Shown here one piece after another: positions 37,780-47,841 of a stretch of DNA of 64,000 nt. Source of the stretch: Strigamia acuminata (taxonomy: Eukaryota > Arthropoda > Chilopoda > Geophilomorpha > Linotaeniidae); NCBI GenBank assembly GCA_949358305.1, contig OX442315.1:13542427-13606426 (forward strand). The letters are read 5' to 3'. The notes beneath the pieces are model-generated. The model was given only the letters and a program-made list of their open reading frames with translations. It had not been told where the DNA came from and did not search any database. The position numbers and the translations under genes are program-made. How positions within the stretch are numbered: position 1 is the first letter of the stretch; every line of letters starts with the position of its first letter.

Positions 37780-38968
37780 TATCAATTGTTATGTGTGCTT
37801 TATGGTAACAGATGGCGCGTTTGTTTCTCTGTGAACTGAAAGCAGATAGGATCTGTGTTCAATACATTTGAGAACTTTCAAAAGCTACAACCCAAAAGAA
37901 CAATACTAAGCTTAAAAAGAAATTTTAATCTCTGGCAATGCTGTACCATGACAATACCTGTCCACCATTGAAGGTTACTATTGTCTTAAAATCAGCCTTG
38001 AATTTCCAAGAAATAGCCATTTCTGTTGGCTGATTGGCTCAATCACGATATAGAGACGTAAAGATAATCGATGCATTGAATTTTAAATTGTGAAAAACCT
38101 GATTGGCAGTCACTGCAACATAACACTCTGCCAAGTGGAGTTGATGGTTAAGAGATAATGACCGCTATATCATCACCTGACATCATATTTGGTCATAATC
38201 CCAATAACCAATAGGGAAGGTAACTTTAGTCACGTGGTACAAGAGTAAGGGTTGTGACTGGTATGGTCTTCGCCAAGGTAACTCAGGACTGGTTATCCTG
38301 GTTTGGGCCACGTACTCACATAATAATGACAAGAGATTCCATATTGCTGGTTGTTGGCCTTTAATATCGTTGTATAGGGGTTGGAGAATCCCGTCACCTG
38401 CTGCAGGGATGCCAGTTAGGCACGCCGCACCGGCAACCGACCCGTCACACACAGGACGTGAGCCCCATGGGTGACGTGGTCGGTTCAACATGACATTCAT
38501 GTCGTAATTACCCAGTACGACCCACGCAGCCACTCATGGAGGCTGCAGTATGGGACACGCCATACTACTGAGCTTCGCCGTGGTGAATGGTGAGGAGAGC
38601 AGAGTCAGCACAGGGCAGGGTTGTCCTTGCTCACGTCAGGCCTTGGACACGTCTTGTTTTGTCGGTGGTCGCTGCTCCTCTCCCTCACCTTTCTCTCTCA
38701 CACCTCTCCCTCACCACACCACTTCAGCTCCCTCCTCCCCCATACTGGGTCAGTCCACCCACAAGGGGGACGACCTTGGTCGTAAGGCGGTGTGTGACAG
38801 TGATGCAGGTCATCGTGGGTGGCCAAGTGGTCACAGGGTATAAAGGGCCCAACCTCCTGTTTGAGCCTTAGAGTTGTACAGCAACAGAGACAGTCAATTC
38901 CTAGCAGTTCCCCATTCTTGTTCACTTTGGTAACACTCAGGGAATGTGAGAGATCCATGGAATGAGGG
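37780..38968. other. Intergenic region, one unrecognised ORF
   Basis: No supported gene. A minus-strand open frame of 116 codons (38533-38183) lies in DNA of higher GC content with a CCTCTCCCTCACC-rich stretch nearby. It has no signal peptide, motif or splice context that I recognise and may be a remnant of an older repeat. Confidence 0.4.
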
Positions 38969-39475
38969 TGTCGCGCTCGTTTCCCGCTTTGCTTCTTTAT
39001 CCTTATATCGCCTTAAGGATGAGAGAGTCAGCTTCACCGTAGTACATCAAACTTATGATTAAAATCACTTACCTTTAGTCACTAATTAAAGTGATCACTC
39101 AAAATATATGACAAGATAGTAATTAACAGCAAAGTATTTATTCTGTATTAAGCCGAGGACTGTACAACAAATAATACTTTGTATTCAATCTCCTCCTACA
39201 AAAATCGATCCAAGATGGCGTCCTGGTTCCCAGTAGTTGTTCGCCTCGGCCGCGTGGTTCCTGATACCATTGTGGTAGTCGTCTTTGTCGTTGGGTTTTT
39301 CTGTGTGTTGCATCTGTGTTGGTTCTTCCTTTTGAACGGAGGCAAATTCCTCAGCACAAAGGTCTTTTCATCAGGTGACAGTTCACCCAATGAGGAACGA
39401 GTTAAGTCCCCCTCACTCCCTCAGGGCAGATGCTGGCCCATTGTCAAGCATCACACAACACTGAGGTAGGGAAAA
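38969..39475 (-). repeat. Old LTR fragment related to the A/B family
   Basis: It begins TGTCGCGCTC like the A/B LTR and keeps later blocks (CAAGATGGCGTCC; CACCCAATG; CTCCCTCAGGGCAGA; CACTGAGG) in the same order, with much divergence and shortening. It stops before the TGTTGTGAC end, and no internal element sequence follows. An old, truncated solo LTR of a related family. Confidence 0.68.
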
Positions 39476-39724
39476 GGCCTTGTCTTGAGCATGCACAGTA
39501 ATGACTTAATTTCAGTGAGCTTTGGCATAAGAAATACCAAAAATCATGAGAAAAATAAATCATGGGCATGCAGAATAACTAAATTTCTCATACATCAAAC
39601 TTTAAATTTTCTCAACGTCAAAAAGAATTACAGACACAATTTTTATTTCTTTATTTAATTTCCGTTTAATATTTGTTTAAAATCTGTTTAATGAGCCTCT
39701 CCGGCTCTGTTGAAACCCTGAACT

Positions 39725-39915
39725 CCCCACTCCAGCGGAACACTCCAAATGTACATTTCACCACCAAGTGGCGCAACATTATTTTGAAAAAAAATCACCG
39801 GCACTGTATAATTGATAATCTGGATCCTGTCATAATTATCACTTAGACAGTTCTGGTAATGTTCTCAAATTAATGTCGCGCCACCTTGTGGTGAACTCTA
39901 AAATAGGAGTGGTCC
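39725..39915. mobile_element. Foldback MITE-like insert beside histidine-rich gene 1
   Basis: Arms 39759-39780 and 39872-39893 are near-perfect inverted repeats (CACCACCAAGTGGCGC and its complement), with outer CACTCC/GGAGTG matches. The same insert lies at 52656-52852 beside gene 3. In gene 2, which lacks it, the coding end continues directly into the sequence found beyond the insert here. Confidence 0.65.
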
Positions 39916-39931
39916 CTAGAAGCGAGGGGCT

Positions 39932-40156
39932 CTAACCAATGTAAATGGGGTTTGGGGCGATTCCTCTCATTTCTGGCAATTCGCCATTTGGATCATTGCT
40001 GAAACGAGGATGGTCATGATGATCACGGTGATATTTAAAACGATCGTCTGAATCGTCAGAATGATGATGATGGTGATGTCTTCCAAGAATGTTCTCGGGC
40101 AAAACCACCAACATGACGAGACATAAAACGATTAAAATCGTGTTCCAATTCTTCAT
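39932..40156 (-). CDS. Secreted histidine-rich small protein 1 (74 aa)
   Basis: MKNW start after the acceptor TTTGTAG (AG 40162-40161). Residues 1-25 form a clear signal peptide (ILIVLCLVMLVVLPENILG), then a run of six His, an acidic SDDSDD, and an HRDHHDHPRFSNDPNGELPEM segment. The mature part is about 49 residues and has no Cys. A 65-nt intron (40225-40161) separates it from a non-coding leader exon. It belongs to a four-copy family in this window. A His/Asp-rich secreted peptide could bind zinc or copper or act as an antimicrobial or cuticle factor, but none of this is shown. The C-terminus (GIAPNPIYIG) differs from copy 2 because of the adjacent MITE. Confidence 0.75.
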   Translation of the reverse strand: MKNWNTILIVLCLVMLVVLPENILGRHHHHHHSDDSDDRFKYHRDHHDHPRFSNDPNGELPEMRGIAPNPIYIG

Positions 40157-40225
40157 ATTTCTACAAATGTTTTTGTGCAAACCTAAAATGTCTGTTTAAA
40201 TCAATTTGAAAGAAATATTTCTTAC

Positions 40226-40400
40226 CCTTCTTACGCAGCGATTCTGTAGTAGGTGTTTATTGCGGTAAGTTTGGCAATAGAAGGGTCGAAGCGGATTTAC
40301 GTGTTTGATTACTTTTGTTATCAAATTAATTACTTGTTTAGGAATGTAAAACCATTGTGTTAGATTTGGATTATGTTTATTTAATTTATACCTTGTTTTA
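40226..40400 (-). promoter_or_regulatory. Promoter and non-coding leader exon of histidine-rich gene 1
   Basis: Ends in the donor AAGG|GTAAGAAA at 40226/40225. A 60-70 bp block before it (around ATCCGCTTCGACCC and ACAGAATCGCTGCG) is conserved in copies 3 and 4 and in the orphan at 63565. TATAAAT near 40386-40395 may be the TATA box; copy 3 has TGTAAAT there. Confidence 0.55.
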
Positions 40401-40544
40401 TTAACAAAAATTAACACAATGGGCTCTGGATGCACGAGCATCATGCAATTAACAAAAGGTCAAGATTTGACCAATGCAGGCAAAATTTGGGAATTTTGGT
40501 ATAATACTGAAGTGTGCTCTTTACAATTAATTTAATGTTAATGA

Positions 40545-40589
40545 CCCAGCGCAGAAACAAAAATTGCCGATTTTTGTTTTTGCGTTGGG
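40545..40589. repeat. 20-bp-arm perfect hairpin
   Basis: CCCAGCGCAGAAACAAAAAT (40545-40564) is followed after five bases by its near-perfect inverse (40570-40589). The homology between gene 1 and gene 3 upstream regions ends exactly here, so it marks the edge of an inserted foldback repeat. Confidence 0.7.
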
Positions 40590-40864
40590 CCCGAATAAAC
40601 GCCGGGTTTCAAATTGGCGCCTGAGGGTGGGCCCAAAAAAATATTAAACGCCCCGGCTATTAAACGGGGCGGTACGGTAATTACTGTTTTGTAAATAATA
40701 TAATTTAATATAATTTAATCTCTTGTGTAGGTTTATAATTCTGCCATCCATTCAAGTACCGGTATTATTGTTTTTAGAGATTAACTGAATCCAGTGTCTT
40801 GTGTCAATTCTACGTGCTGTAATGTTATTTTAATCCAGTGTTAAATTCTTTGCTTAAATAGAAC

Positions 40865-41735
40865 CATTATGATGAATGCGACATTTACCCGATCGCCTGC
40901 AATTTTTGTCATAAGAAATTCATACGCATAGCTGTAGCTTTTCCAACGTCAAAAAGTCGAACAAGATGTATCAAATTTATTTTAGATGAAATTCCACGTT
41001 CAGAAATGTCCGCGAAATGTACGCAAGTGTAAGTGGCATTACACATTGCGATTAAAACAACACAAATGATTAGAAATGTCATTAATTCCAGGGAACTCCG
41101 TTAGAAATTGAACAACACGAAGATACTGACGTTCACGTCGAATTGCTCATGAATTCGGCGTTGAAAAAAATGTAGAAACTGCAGCAGAGCTTGGAAGCTC
41201 AAGCGGATAAAAATTGCATAAAAATTAATTTATATTCTATGATTTTTAATTTTTAATTTTTATTTAGCTTAGAACAAAATTTTAAATGATAAAATCGAAG
41301 AAAGCAACCAAAAATTGAGTAAAGTTGCGACTCGTAAACCACTTCCCGCTACAACTACATCTTTAATTTCTTCATTTGTACAGCGAAAATGGTCGAAATT
41401 TGCAGCAAACAAAACCAAGAATTAATGGACTTGCACACACAAGTGACATTAAAAAATCGCATGTTCCAGTACATCTGGAAAGTGGGAAAATTTAAACAGC
41501 TTAAAACTAGGGCCCAACGTAAAGTTTTTGTTGCTGTGTATTCCATTTTATAGCGGCGAGTTTGGTTACAAGATGCGAATGTTGCTTTATCCGATCAGTA
41601 ACGGTGATGAAAGTTCCAAACGATGCAATTCTCGCTTGGCCCGTGCAGTATTCCGGCGAATTGTGTTTGATAGACCAATTGAAACGTTTGGATCATTACT
41701 GTGTCAAAATTGTCCGCAGAAAGTTTGATGTAATA
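40865..41735 (+). pseudogene. TRAF-family pseudogene (zinc-finger and MATH remnants)
   Basis: Degenerate coding pieces lie in order. HYDECDIYPIACNFCHKKF and EIPRSEM resemble TRAF-type zinc fingers (40865-41035). A linker ends near 41215, then a stretch reads FQYIWKVGKFK (about 41463) and FYSGEFGYKMRMLLYP (about 41544), and finally PNDAILAWPV (about 41610) in another frame. The latter match the MATH/TRAF-C domain of TRAF6-like adaptors, which link Toll/IL-1 or TNF-type receptors to NF-kB. Stops and at least two frameshifts break it. Confidence 0.62.
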
Positions 41736-41743
41736 TTACAACT

Positions 41744-43898
41744 TGTGTTTTGAATTTTGCATAATTTCTAACGTTAGCACTTTAATTATCCATTCAATTC
41801 TCAACATTTTTTTCCGTAATTTCTTTGTTGTCAATAAAAATTTGTTTAGAAATTACACCAAATGGGCCATCCAATTAGCAACACTTTTTATTTTCTATTT
41901 AAATTGTATATAAACTCTTCAACTGAAATGGGGCCTTCAGAAATCTCCAGCGAAGAGATTAATATTATATTACTCCTGGCAGACTGGCAATGAAAAATAA
42001 ACAACTTTAAAACGCTATACAGACAAACATTAACTAATGCCAGAAAATAGTTAGAATAATCACTATAAAGTTACAAATATCAAATAGTAAACACATGATG
42101 TAAGGTCTGATAAATCCTCAAATTGCTCCTCCTAAATAAACAAATAAAACTTATAAATAACAACACTTTAAAATGTTTTAAGACAACACTTACTATTTCC
42201 AAATCTTGCTCGTCACCCATTGGACCGTTCTCCTAAAAATGCCGGCATTACTAGTTTCCGTCAAGACAACTTGTGTCGTTTCAACACACGACTCGAATCG
42301 GGCAGCACTGTGGAGCCCATGACCTCGACTTTCGTTCTTGGGTCCGTGGAATTTCTCGTAATTCTTCTTCCTATTCTCGCCGCCCGACGACGACGCCATC
42401 TCGATCGCATTCTGCAGCTGCGCCCCGTTGTGCTTGAGCGCGTACAAACCGACCAAATGAGTCTTGAACTCACCGAAAGTCAATTCCTCCGCATTCGGTT
42501 GAGCCATCGCCGTGATCAAAGCTTTAACCTCTTCCTCGTACATCGCGCGCATCGACTTGAGCCTCTTCAACACGTCGTCGTTGCCATCCACGACCACTTT
42601 CTGCTCCTCCTTCTCGATCAAATGGTCGATGTATTTCCCCAGCACGTCGTTATACGCCAAAATTGCATTCTTGCTCAAATATCGCCCTAACTTGACGCTA
42701 ACTTCGATGATTTTCCTCTGCTCTTCCTCCTGCTCCACTCTGATCTCGTCCAACTTGGAAATAAAATCCTCAATTTGCTGCCGCTCGCTCTTCTTTCCGC
42801 TGATCTTCGTCTCCACGTCCAGCACGGTGATTTTAGTAACGACCGGAGTCTGAACGTACGTTATGTGCAGATGCTGATCCCAAGAGCAACCGCATTGAGT
42901 GCAGTTCAAAGTGCCGTTCATGGCGGCACAGTTTATAAGTCTGGCATCGCCCACGATGTTAACCGGAACACCTTCTAAATAGCAGTGAGGGTGACAATGT
43001 TTGACGTATTGGACGGTACTGATGGTTCCGTCGGCCGCCGGGTGGTACTTGACGCACGACGCAGCGCCGCACACGGTCCGGGGGTGATCGAGCGGCTCGG
43101 TTTCCAGTTTTATGATGTCCACGAACAACATCTTGACGAGATCGTGTTCGCTCGCTTCGGTGGACGACAACAACTCCCTTTTGTCGTTGATTATCGCCAG
43201 GTTCTGCTGGATGTTCTTACTGATGTCCGCGATCGGTTTTGTCAAACACACGATGTTTTGTCTGGCGTCGTTCAACGAAATCGTGTCGTCGATGATGTGC
43301 GGCTCGAGTTTTTTGAAGTGCGAGATGAGCCGGTTGGTTTCTTCCACCGAAATGTTCCAACTTTCGCAGAAGGATTTCTTCACGCTCTCTCTGAACTCGA
43401 TGCCCTGATTGGCGGCGCACAGGAAACGGAAACTCTCGTTGTCCATGCAATACATGGTGTCCTTCGTCAAGTACAATTCGATTTGGTTCTTCCATAACAG
43501 TTCCCCCAACGGCTGCCGGGTGTCGCCGGGCTTGTAGAACGTCTCCCTCGAGTGGGTGAAACAAAACACGACGTTCTTGGTGGCGCTGCGGTGCAAATGC
43601 GTCAAGAGTTCTTTGACGCAGAACTCGAACAACACGTTGAGCCGCGACTCGTTAGGTTTCAGCAAAATGCAGATCCCGTTGAGCCATTTGAGAGAGCTCA
43701 AATACTTGAGTATTTTCTTGAAATTCTCCTTATCCTGCTCCACGCCGCGCACGTCGCCGATGCCGGGCGTGTCGATGAGTCGCAGCAAAGTGTCGCCGAT
43801 GGGAAAAAGGTGCGCTTTCACGTCTTGGGTGGCCGATTGACCCGGTTCCAGAACTTCGTTCTCGTCTTGTCCGAAACGGATGGTGTGTGTTTGATCGT
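41744..43898 (-). repeat. Left arm of a 2.2-kb inverted duplication
   Basis: The 3' half of the GTPase gene plus about 450 bp downstream is repeated, inverted, at 47842-50006. Both arms include a short open stretch starting MGHP and a string of AT-rich non-coding sequence, so the duplication was genomic and not an mRNA copy. Confidence 0.85.
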
Positions 43899-45816
43899 CT
43901 TCGTCGGTGAGTTGGAACGATGTCGAAGTGACCGAGAGCAATTGGTCTTTCGAGGCCGCGTCCAGCGACGGAAACGCCAAATAATTGAGAAACGCGTTGA
44001 TCCAAGTGGATTTGCCGACTCCGGTCACTCCCAATATCAACACGTTGAGTTCGTTCAACGGAGGGATTTCGGACAACAGTTTGTTCAGTTGATGTCGGTA
44101 AAACCTAATGAAGTGAGGGCCGTGACGGTCATCGGTGCATTGGAAACTGTATTTCGCACACGGCGCTCTGCCGCAAGAGCAGTAGAAGAATCCGTAAGAG
44201 AGCGCTTCTCCGCACTTGTCGCAGCACCATTTTTGGGTGTAGTTCGCGCATGCGCCTCTAAAAGACCCGGGACATCTCAATTTTAATTCGATTCTCCTCG
44301 ATGGTTTTGGGCGGCTCTCGTGGGACCCGTAAATTTTTGCGTAACAAGTGAATTTCTGTCGCAAATACGACGCGTAAACATCGCGGTCGACAACCTGTTC
44401 GTTCCTTATCAACGCAATGTGGGCGTTGGCATCGTTTCCGTCCATCTTTAACTCACTTCGCACGTCCAGATCAATGGCTACGAACAAAGTTTTGGTACAC
44501 ATCGCTCGTGATTGGTTGTTCAGGTAAATGAAATAGCTCGTGTTTTCGTTCCACGAGTCGATGTTCATTTCTTCTCCTCCGGATCGCAAAAATAAAATGA
44601 AAATCTTGGGAGATAATTTTTTGATTTCATCTAATCCCCGAGATTGGTCCGATCCGACGTAAGACACGCCGAGAGTTTTGAGTTCGTCGGCCAGTTCGAT
44701 CTTGCGCAGCAGATTGTCGAACTCTTTCAACTGGATTTTCATGTTTTCCGATACAAATTCGCTCGTCGTTGGCATTTCGACGCCTTCTTCGCCGGATCGT
44801 ATCGCTATAATCGTTTCCTTAAACTCGAGCCTCGATTTCATTTCTTCATTCTCAACTTGCGATTTGAGTTGCGCCAATTTGCGAAGATTTTCATCCGGTA
44901 CGCAGTACCGATGAGGCTCGAGTTTGCACACCAAATCGCTGATTTCCAGCTTCGTTTCCATCAATTCGGACATGGAATTCGTGAAATTCAAAATGGAGTT
45001 TTGATCCAACGGCGAAACAGCTTCTTTCGTGCTCGTGCCGTTCAAATAATCGTCCAGCACGGAGATGGGCATCAGAGCGAACATGATCGGTTTTCCTTTG
45101 CCACGATTCGCCAATTTGATCAAACGCGGCAATTTCTTGACCATTTTCAACGCTTCCTCGCCGGCCTTCGGTAAATTGGTCGTGGGGAGGATGTCACCGT
45201 ACATTTCGACCGAATACCACGATTTATATTCCTCACAAGTCGAATCTTTGGGATTATTGATGCCCTCTTCAAATTTTCGCAATTCTCGCTTCATCAAATC
45301 GCCGATCACTTTTTTCCTCTTTTCTCCAGCGCTGTAATTAATTTCCTGCAACGTGACGACGGTATTTGCTCCGTACGTTATTCCCACGACGAAATGAGTC
45401 GCGAAATCCAGATCGAGCGCGTGCAATGCGAAATGACTTTTCAATTGTTCGGTGAAAATCATTTTCTCCACTTCGGTTTGGATCGAGTAGACGATGGACC
45501 TTCGCGCTTTCTTGTCCTTCGGTTCAGCATGCAGGTATTTCGCATGACCTTCCAGTGAAACGAGTTTTGCCACGATGCTGGCACGCATTTCCGGCATAAT
45601 ATTGAGTTTGTCAAATTTTTCTAAAATGCTTTCTGTCTGGATGCAATTTAAATCTGACGAGGGCGTTTTGATTAATTCGGTCGCACTCTCAGGAATCGGT
45701 TCGTCGAATACCGAAAATCCGACAAAACAATCCGTTCTGGCGTCGTACAGGTCTCCGAGACGTGCGAGACGACCGACGGCATTCCTCACGATGTTTTTGT
45801 CGGTCGAAATTTCCAT
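42193..45816 (-). CDS. Stonustoxin-like N-terminal region fused to P-loop GTPase, 1207 aa
   Basis: Single long exon. Residues 1-260 (RLARLGDLYDARTDCFVGF; THFVVGITYGAN) resemble the SNTX N-terminal domain, first named in fish toxins but found in many non-toxic animal proteins and related to the MACPF fold. A Cys-rich cluster near 515-562 (WCCDKCG ... CSCGRAPC) follows. Next is a GTPase domain: P-loop GVTGVGKST near 596-604, Walker B/G3 DTPGIGD near 680, and FCFTHSR as a G4-like site. A second Cys/His cluster lies near 910-985 and a coiled-coil C-terminus near 1000-1130. Such fusions resemble AIG1/GIMAP or interferon-inducible GTPases. A role in intracellular defence is plausible but unproven. 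No signal peptide is present, so a cytosolic protein. Confidence 0.75.
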   Translation of the reverse strand: MEISTDKNIVRNAVGRLARLGDLYDARTDCFVGFSVFDEPIPESATELIKTPSSDLNCIQTESILEKFDKLNIMPEMRASIVAKLVSLEGHAKYLHAEPKDKKARRSIVYSIQTEVEKMIFTEQLKSHFALHALDLDFATHFVVGITYGANTVVTLQEINYSAGEKRKKVIGDLMKRELRKFEEGINNPKDSTCEEYKSWYSVEMYGDILPTTNLPKAGEEALKMVKKLPRLIKLANRGKGKPIMFALMPISVLDDYLNGTSTKEAVSPLDQNSILNFTNSMSELMETKLEISDLVCKLEPHRYCVPDENLRKLAQLKSQVENEEMKSRLEFKETIIAIRSGEEGVEMPTTSEFVSENMKIQLKEFDNLLRKIELADELKTLGVSYVGSDQSRGLDEIKKLSPKIFILFLRSGGEEMNIDSWNENTSYFIYLNNQSRAMCTKTLFVAIDLDVRSELKMDGNDANAHIALIRNEQVVDRDVYASYLRQKFTCYAKIYGSHESRPKPSRRIELKLRCPGSFRGACANYTQKWCCDKCGEALSYGFFYCSCGRAPCAKYSFQCTDDRHGPHFIRFYRHQLNKLLSEIPPLNELNVLILGVTGVGKSTWINAFLNYLAFPSLDAASKDQLLSVTSTSFQLTDEDDQTHTIRFGQDENEVLEPGQSATQDVKAHLFPIGDTLLRLIDTPGIGDVRGVEQDKENFKKILKYLSSLKWLNGICILLKPNESRLNVLFEFCVKELLTHLHRSATKNVVFCFTHSRETFYKPGDTRQPLGELLWKNQIELYLTKDTMYCMDNESFRFLCAANQGIEFRESVKKSFCESWNISVEETNRLISHFKKLEPHIIDDTISLNDARQNIVCLTKPIADISKNIQQNLAIINDKRELLSSTEASEHDLVKMLFVDIIKLETEPLDHPRTVCGAASCVKYHPAADGTISTVQYVKHCHPHCYLEGVPVNIVGDARLINCAAMNGTLNCTQCGCSWDQHLHITYVQTPVVTKITVLDVETKISGKKSERQQIEDFISKLDEIRVEQEEEQRKIIEVSVKLGRYLSKNAILAYNDVLGKYIDHLIEKEEQKVVVDGNDDVLKRLKSMRAMYEEEVKALITAMAQPNAEELTFGEFKTHLVGLYALKHNGAQLQNAIEMASSSGGENRKKNYEKFHGPKNESRGHGLHSAARFESCVETTQVVLTETSNAGIFRRTVQWVTSKIWK

Positions 45817-46300
45817 CTAATTATAGAAAAAAATTAAAATTGTTGAAAGCTGACTTTTAGATCACTCACTGTCATCTGGTGACAGAATTACTAACCCTAA
45901 CGACTGTTGATGCGCGGAATCCAACTCTCACAGTGTCGTGTCAAGCTCGTTTTTATCTGCTAAAAACAGAAACTCCTACGTAACTATCTTTGCTTTATTT
46001 TGAAATAAAATCAGTACCTCCACTTGGTAATTCCTCGTCTCGAGTGTAAAAGATGAAATTCCTATAATTACGAAACAATGGGTTCAACTGGCTTAGTCGT
46101 ACGTGATGAATTGTTCGTTTCTGTAAAGAAATGAAGAAATACGGAACTTCAAACGAAACTGAGAAGAAAACAAAAGCATTTGTCACGTTCTCACTAGTTT
46201 TTGTCAAGCGAAACTACACAACGGGGTTTCCATACAAATTATTAAACGAACAAGTGCGCTCCTGCTACACCCTCGAACTCGAACCCAGAGCTTTTTCCTT

Positions 46301-46312
46301 GCGCGCATGCGC
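46301..46312. promoter_or_regulatory. NRF-1/Ewg-like site between divergent genes
   Basis: GCGCGCATGCGC in an otherwise AT-rich intergenic stretch, between the GTPase gene (minus strand) and the borealin-like fragment (plus strand). The motif is typical of broadly expressed animal promoters. It probably served the borealin-like gene, whose ATG lies 155 bp away. Confidence 0.45.
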
Positions 46313-46466
46313 CTAAATCTCCCGTTAGGCTCACTTTTTAACAGCGCTGTCCCCAGCGCCATTTTTGTTTGCCAAATTCCGCCGACATGTTTGCTTTTGA
46401 AGTGAGACGGGTTGATTAGTATATAGTTGCTGTGCCGACTTAATTTAATCTTCATTATTAACTAAA

Positions 46467-47483
46467 ATGCCACGTACTCGTATGAAGAAGCAACAGTCTG
46501 AAGACGAGGAGAAAAGAAACATTCAGAGGAATACTTGACTCAATTTGACTTACAGCCGTAGTGTACATATAAAGAAATGAACCTTTAATTTAGAATTGTT
46601 ACATTTATTTCACAGTTGAAAATGAAAAACACGTCTTAACCGGTAAGCTGAGTGCATATGTAATTCAGTGCGAACATTTTTTTGTCGTTCAACTTATGAG
46701 ACTTGGTAAAAATCTTTTAGAAATGAGTTATAAGGATTTTAAATCTAGATAATAATTTACTCTGTTTTAAACCTCGATAATAATTTACTCTGTTTTAAAC
46801 TTCGATAATAATTTACTCGGTTTTAAACCTCGATAATAATTTACTCTGTTTTAAACTTCGATAATAATTTACTCTGTTTTAAACCTCGATAATAATTTAC
46901 TCTGTTTTAAACCTCGATAATAATTTACTCTGTTTTAAACCTCGATAATAATTTACTCTGTTTTAAACCTCAGAAAACGAGAAATAAAAAATAAAAATTC
47001 GTTAGAAATACGATCAACCAAACAGAGTGCGAAGAAAAAAAATGTACACTCAATTTTAAAGGCAAAATGAACGCGTGAAAAACGCTTGAGAAACGGTACA
47101 AACCCTGCAAATAACAGAACTTTAAATCCAAAAGTGTTTACACCTAAATTTGAATCCACTGTATAATTATTTACAGATTACACTCAGTTTTAGAAGATGA
47201 TTTTTCTTTTATATTTTTCTAACAGTAGGTTTACGAAGTATTAAGCTGGAAGAAAAATTCATTATGATGTCCGTGTCGGGAAGTCCAGTGACCGAATTGA
47301 TGGCAGAAGCCGATGGAAAGGTTAAAAAAATGCTAAAACATAATAAATAAAAAAACATTTATAAATGAAATTATTTCCTATTTAGACAATTCACGTTACG
47401 ACAGACATGCCCGTTTCTAATGATTTGGATGAAGACACAAAGAATACAATTTGCATGACTCAAAAAGAACTTGCCAGATGTTA
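46467..47483 (+). pseudogene. Borealin-like gene fragments
   Basis: First piece: ATG at 46467 with MPRTRMKKQQSEDEEKRN, stopped at 46538. Later pieces: an exon from the acceptor at 47225 with KFIMMSVSGSPVTELMAEADGK, a 53-nt-scale AT-rich intron, and TIHVTTDMPVSNDLDEDTKN to a stop near 47483. N-terminal MPRT and the SVSGSPV...LDEDTK segment resemble insect borealin, a chromosomal passenger complex subunit of mitotic cells. The middle part is lost and a minisatellite stands in its place. Identification rests on short motifs. Confidence 0.45.
46748..46971. repeat. 28-bp minisatellite, eight copies
   Basis: Eight head-to-tail copies of a 28-bp unit starting GATAATAATTTACTCTGTTT with one- or two-base differences (C/T, T/G). 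Located inside the broken borealin-like gene. Confidence 0.93.
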
Positions 47484-47675
47484 ACAAAATTGTACGCTTT
47501 GTAAAAATCGTTTATTCTTTTAGTAATTTGTAATTTACAGATCGAAAATTTGAGTAGATTAGATTTAGCTATATATCGTATTTCGAAATTTTGTCGTCAA
47601 ATCTCATTTTAAAAAAAACGGGATGATCTGCAATTTATTTTCTACAAATTTACAGGCTTTCTCCGGGGTTTCAAC

Positions 47676-47832
47676 TGTGAAATAAATGTAACAATTCTAA
47701 ATTAAAGGTTCATTTCTTCATACGTACGGCAATAAGTCAAGTATTTCTCTAAATGTTTTTTTTTCTCGTCGTCTTCAAACTGTTCCTTCTTCGTCGTACG
47801 AGTACGTGGCATTTTAGTTAATAATGAAGATT
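47676..47832 (-). pseudogene. Inverted copy of the borealin-like first exon
   Basis: The minus-strand ATG at 47812 opens MPRTRTTKKEQFEDDEKKKH and continues past the place where the plus-strand copy stops. It forms an inverted repeat with 46446-46620 and joins directly to the broken GTPase copy at 47842. It lacks downstream exons, so it is not a complete gene. Confidence 0.55.
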
Positions 47833-47841
47833 ATCAAACAC

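Noticed and set aside
38183..38533. 116-codon minus-strand ORF as a gene
   Set aside because: No motif or start context that I can support, so it is left as an unrecognised ORF within the intergenic note.
40196..40444. 82-codon minus-strand ORF upstream of histidine-rich gene 1 (similar at 53159-53407)
   Set aside because: It overlaps the promoter and leader of these genes. Conservation is explained by the segmental duplication, and the frame is not kept in the diverged copy 4.
46738..46974. The 28-bp tandem repeat as a CRISPR array
   Set aside because: The copies are directly adjacent with no unique spacers, and the context is an insect nuclear genome.
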